Assembly (NCBI RefSeq): GCF_001625305.1
Contig: NW_017803379.1
Location: 983,601 to 1,047,600, forward strand
DNA from: Branchiostoma belcheri
Taxonomy: Eukaryota; Chordata; Leptocardii; Amphioxiformes; Branchiostomatidae
Direction of reading: 5' to 3'
Length of the DNA stretch: 64,000 bases
Shown: piece by piece, positions 61,971 through 64,000 of the stretch
How the letters are laid out: the number at the start of each line of letters is the position of its first letter
Numbering within the stretch: position 1 is the first letter of the stretch
Translations under genes and position numbers: made by a program
Notes under the pieces: generated by a model
The model's input: the letters and a program-made list of their open reading frames with translations, nothing else
What the model was told of the DNA's origin: nothing
Databases searched by the model: none

Positions 61971-62949
61971 CCATTGTTTACCAATGGAACTTACATGTGT
62001 CTGTCTTGTTTTTGCCCATACAGTGTTAGATTTCCAGACTTTGCCCAAATCTTTGTCCAAATCATTGTTACCTTTGTCATCTGTGCTCGTGAGTTTGTGT
62101 AACCCGCATACCATACGTATACAGAATTAGAGCTATCTTCGTGTTTTTAATTGTGTGAAATGTCTTGAATACTGGTGTTCCTCATTTTACATGGCGGTAA
62201 ACAGGCAACCCACCATTTGCGAGCCTTATATGATTTCTCGATTCACTATATGATGAAAATTTGTAGACAGAAATCCTTTTACAATGCATACCTATTGCCT
62301 TATACTTACATCTTATCCAGACGTGCTTTTTAGAAACTGAATAACTCTACTATTTCTGTGAATAATGCTGCTGGACAAAGATACGATAAAACAAGATAAC
62401 GTTCCACTCCTTTTTATTCCAATATATCACTTCCACTGGAACTCACTTCCGGACAAGACATCACAGAAATTACTGGACCTGCCAAGTTTAAACCGTGCCC
62501 TGCTGTCATACCTTACACAATATTTTTCAATAATTTTGAAAAAATGTGATTAACCCCCAACTTTTTTACTTAAGCATTCGTTGTATTTCGCCGCGGTGCA
62601 ATGCGTTGCAATGCGTTGCAAGAGAAATACACCCAAATCGTACCTATACAGAGTTCTATATAGATGGTACTGTATGTGCAAAACAAAAATTGTTGGGCTC
62701 CGCAGGACAAGGGTTAAGGCAGCGGTAATACAACATCTGAGCGGTCTTGCTCAGTACCCAATCAAGATCAAAATACAGCATGCATACTAATTTTACACAT
62801 TATTAGCATGAAATTTCATCCGACTTGGATCATGATGAATTCACACTATACTCTTCAACTCTCAAATCACAAATGCATATAAAATATACATATATAAGAC
62901 ATTTGTCATCAAAAAATATCAATCTCTTCTATAAAATTAAGCTTCAAGC
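61971..62949. other. Intergenic region between convergent genes
   Basis: No exon supported. A short tandem of GCAATGCGTT occurs near 62597-62620. TTTATT at 62413-62418 could be a minus-strand poly(A) signal for the gene that ends at 62950. Confidence 0.5.
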
Positions 62950-63982
62950 TTAAGGGTCCACTCGGCTTCTACAGCACGAGGTGAGCAGGCGGCTTACGGC
63001 TCTTCCCAGCCTCCTGGCCGCCCTCTGACCCCGTGCTTTCCACCCCTTCTTGGTCTTGGTCTGTGTCTGCTCCTTTTCCTCAATGTTGTTCTTCTCCTCT
63101 TCATGGAAGTTCTCCATCCTCTCTTCACGTGCAGTCACTTTCTGCTCGATGCCATTTTCCAAGGCCTCCTCCTCAATGCTCGGTTTCTCCTGATGTAATG
63201 GCTGCTGGGTGGCCCTATCAAACTCATTCTCATCACAGCCTGTGATAGAAGACGAACTTTATTGTACGACGATTGCACATGGTACAATATGGCAAAGTAC
63301 ATTTGTACACACACAAAAAATGTATTGAATAAGACCTAATGTAGAATAAAACCTAATATATCCTTATTACTCAAACAATAAGGGCTAGCACAAGTCTTTG
63401 ATATAGTGTTATATCGAGTGGGGCTAATCACGAGTTTTGGTATTTTTTCTCATAACAAAGCAGTCTTTTATATATTTACCTGTTACTGCATCGCGGATAG
63501 ACACATGTGGGAGATGTATATTCTGTCCTGAGAGGGTGTCGCAGCTCGGTACCATCTCACCACACAGCTTACTGCAGGCTTCTCTTATAGCATTGGAGGA
63601 AAGAATCAACGCTGTCTTCTCCAGCCATTTCTCATCTGCCTTCTCTTCCTCCAGGGACATTTTTTCATCTTCTTGACGCGTCCCCTGTTCACAAGTAGAA
63701 AAGACAGGATAAGCTTTGCTGCAAGTAAACTCTCTATGAGCCATACAAGATGTACTGTAGTCGATGACCAACCAGTTAGCAAAACAACCAATCAACCAAT
63801 CAATTTTTATCGTCATGCCAGTACAAAAAAAAAACTGTCGTCCTCTAAAGAGATCAAGTGTAAAGCTTTTTTCTTAAAGGCTGTCAGTCAAGTAACCGAT
63901 AATAAATCTTAATAGTTACCTTAATAGTTACGATATGATCTACTGCTTTTTTCAGCCGATGTATATTTAAAAGCAGAAACAT
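62950..63982 (-). CDS. Unrecognised protein, C-terminal exons
   Basis: Three exons fit by phase: 63982-63920, 63684-63480 and 63239-62950 (stop TAA at 62950-62952), 185 residues if ATG 63982 is the start. The first frame stays open to the window edge, so it may be an internal exon. Seen: a short hydrophobic/basic start (MFLLLNIHRLKKAVDHIVTIK is 21 long, its last residue just before the junction); a helix-forming segment (WLEKTALILSSNAIREACSKL minus its last residue is amphipathic); a long Glu-rich stretch (ARERMEN-type, EEEKNNIEEKEQ); and a very basic end, KARGQRAARRLGRAVSRLL, closing with two cysteines. The alternating hydrophobic helix resembles anchoring helices of A-kinase anchor proteins, but that is only a resemblance. 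No family can be named. Confidence 0.5.
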
Positions 63983-64000
63983 TTTGTCATATTTGCATAT

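Overview
The window looks like nuclear DNA of an invertebrate deuterostome, most likely a lancelet (Branchiostoma). The reasons are dense short exons with GT-AG introns, GC-rich third positions in coding exons against an AT-rich background, many small inverted-repeat transposons, a relaxin-type LGR receptor, and an allelic-looking duplication across a 20-N gap. The genus is inferred from style and has not been tested by a search.

Layout. (1) 240-4628, + strand: the 3' part of a relaxin-family-receptor-like GPCR, with five exons covering all seven transmembrane segments and the tail; its leucine-rich-repeat exons lie left of the window. A 421-bp TIR element sits 27 bp before its fourth exon. 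(2) 4700-9137: intergenic or 3'UTR DNA between two tail-to-tail genes. (3) 9535-34545, - strand: a complete ARAP-type dual Arf-GAP/Rho-GAP gene. I could splice 47 exons by phase into 1,746 residues: SAM, proline/tyrosine-rich linker, PH1, PH2, ArfGAP, degenerate ankyrin, PH3, PH4, RhoGAP, RA, PH5, tail. An alternative last exon lies at 9138-9206, and a possible distal 5' noncoding exon at about 58263-58377. (4) 34.6-58.2 kb: repeat-rich DNA with no complete gene. It holds a 2.8-kb TIR element, two copies of a 0.9-kb repeat, a 777-bp TIR element carrying a broken Myb/SANT-like reading frame, several fold-back elements, and one pentraxin/LamG exon cut off by an 808-N gap. (5) 59129-60852, - strand: a two-exon OTU-family cysteine protease gene. 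Head to head with it, across about 0.2 kb containing a perfect CRE palindrome, is a small + strand kelch-like reading frame (61067-61513). (6) 62950-63982, - strand: the last exons of an unrecognised acidic/basic protein whose 5' end lies beyond the window.

The genes do not form an operon or shared pathway. The receptor signals at the plasma membrane, ARAP would link phosphoinositide signals to Arf and Rho GTPases, and the OTU protein would cut ubiquitin chains. The only likely shared regulation is the compact divergent promoter between the OTU and kelch-like genes. No rRNA gene, intact tRNA gene, CRISPR array or prokaryotic feature was seen.
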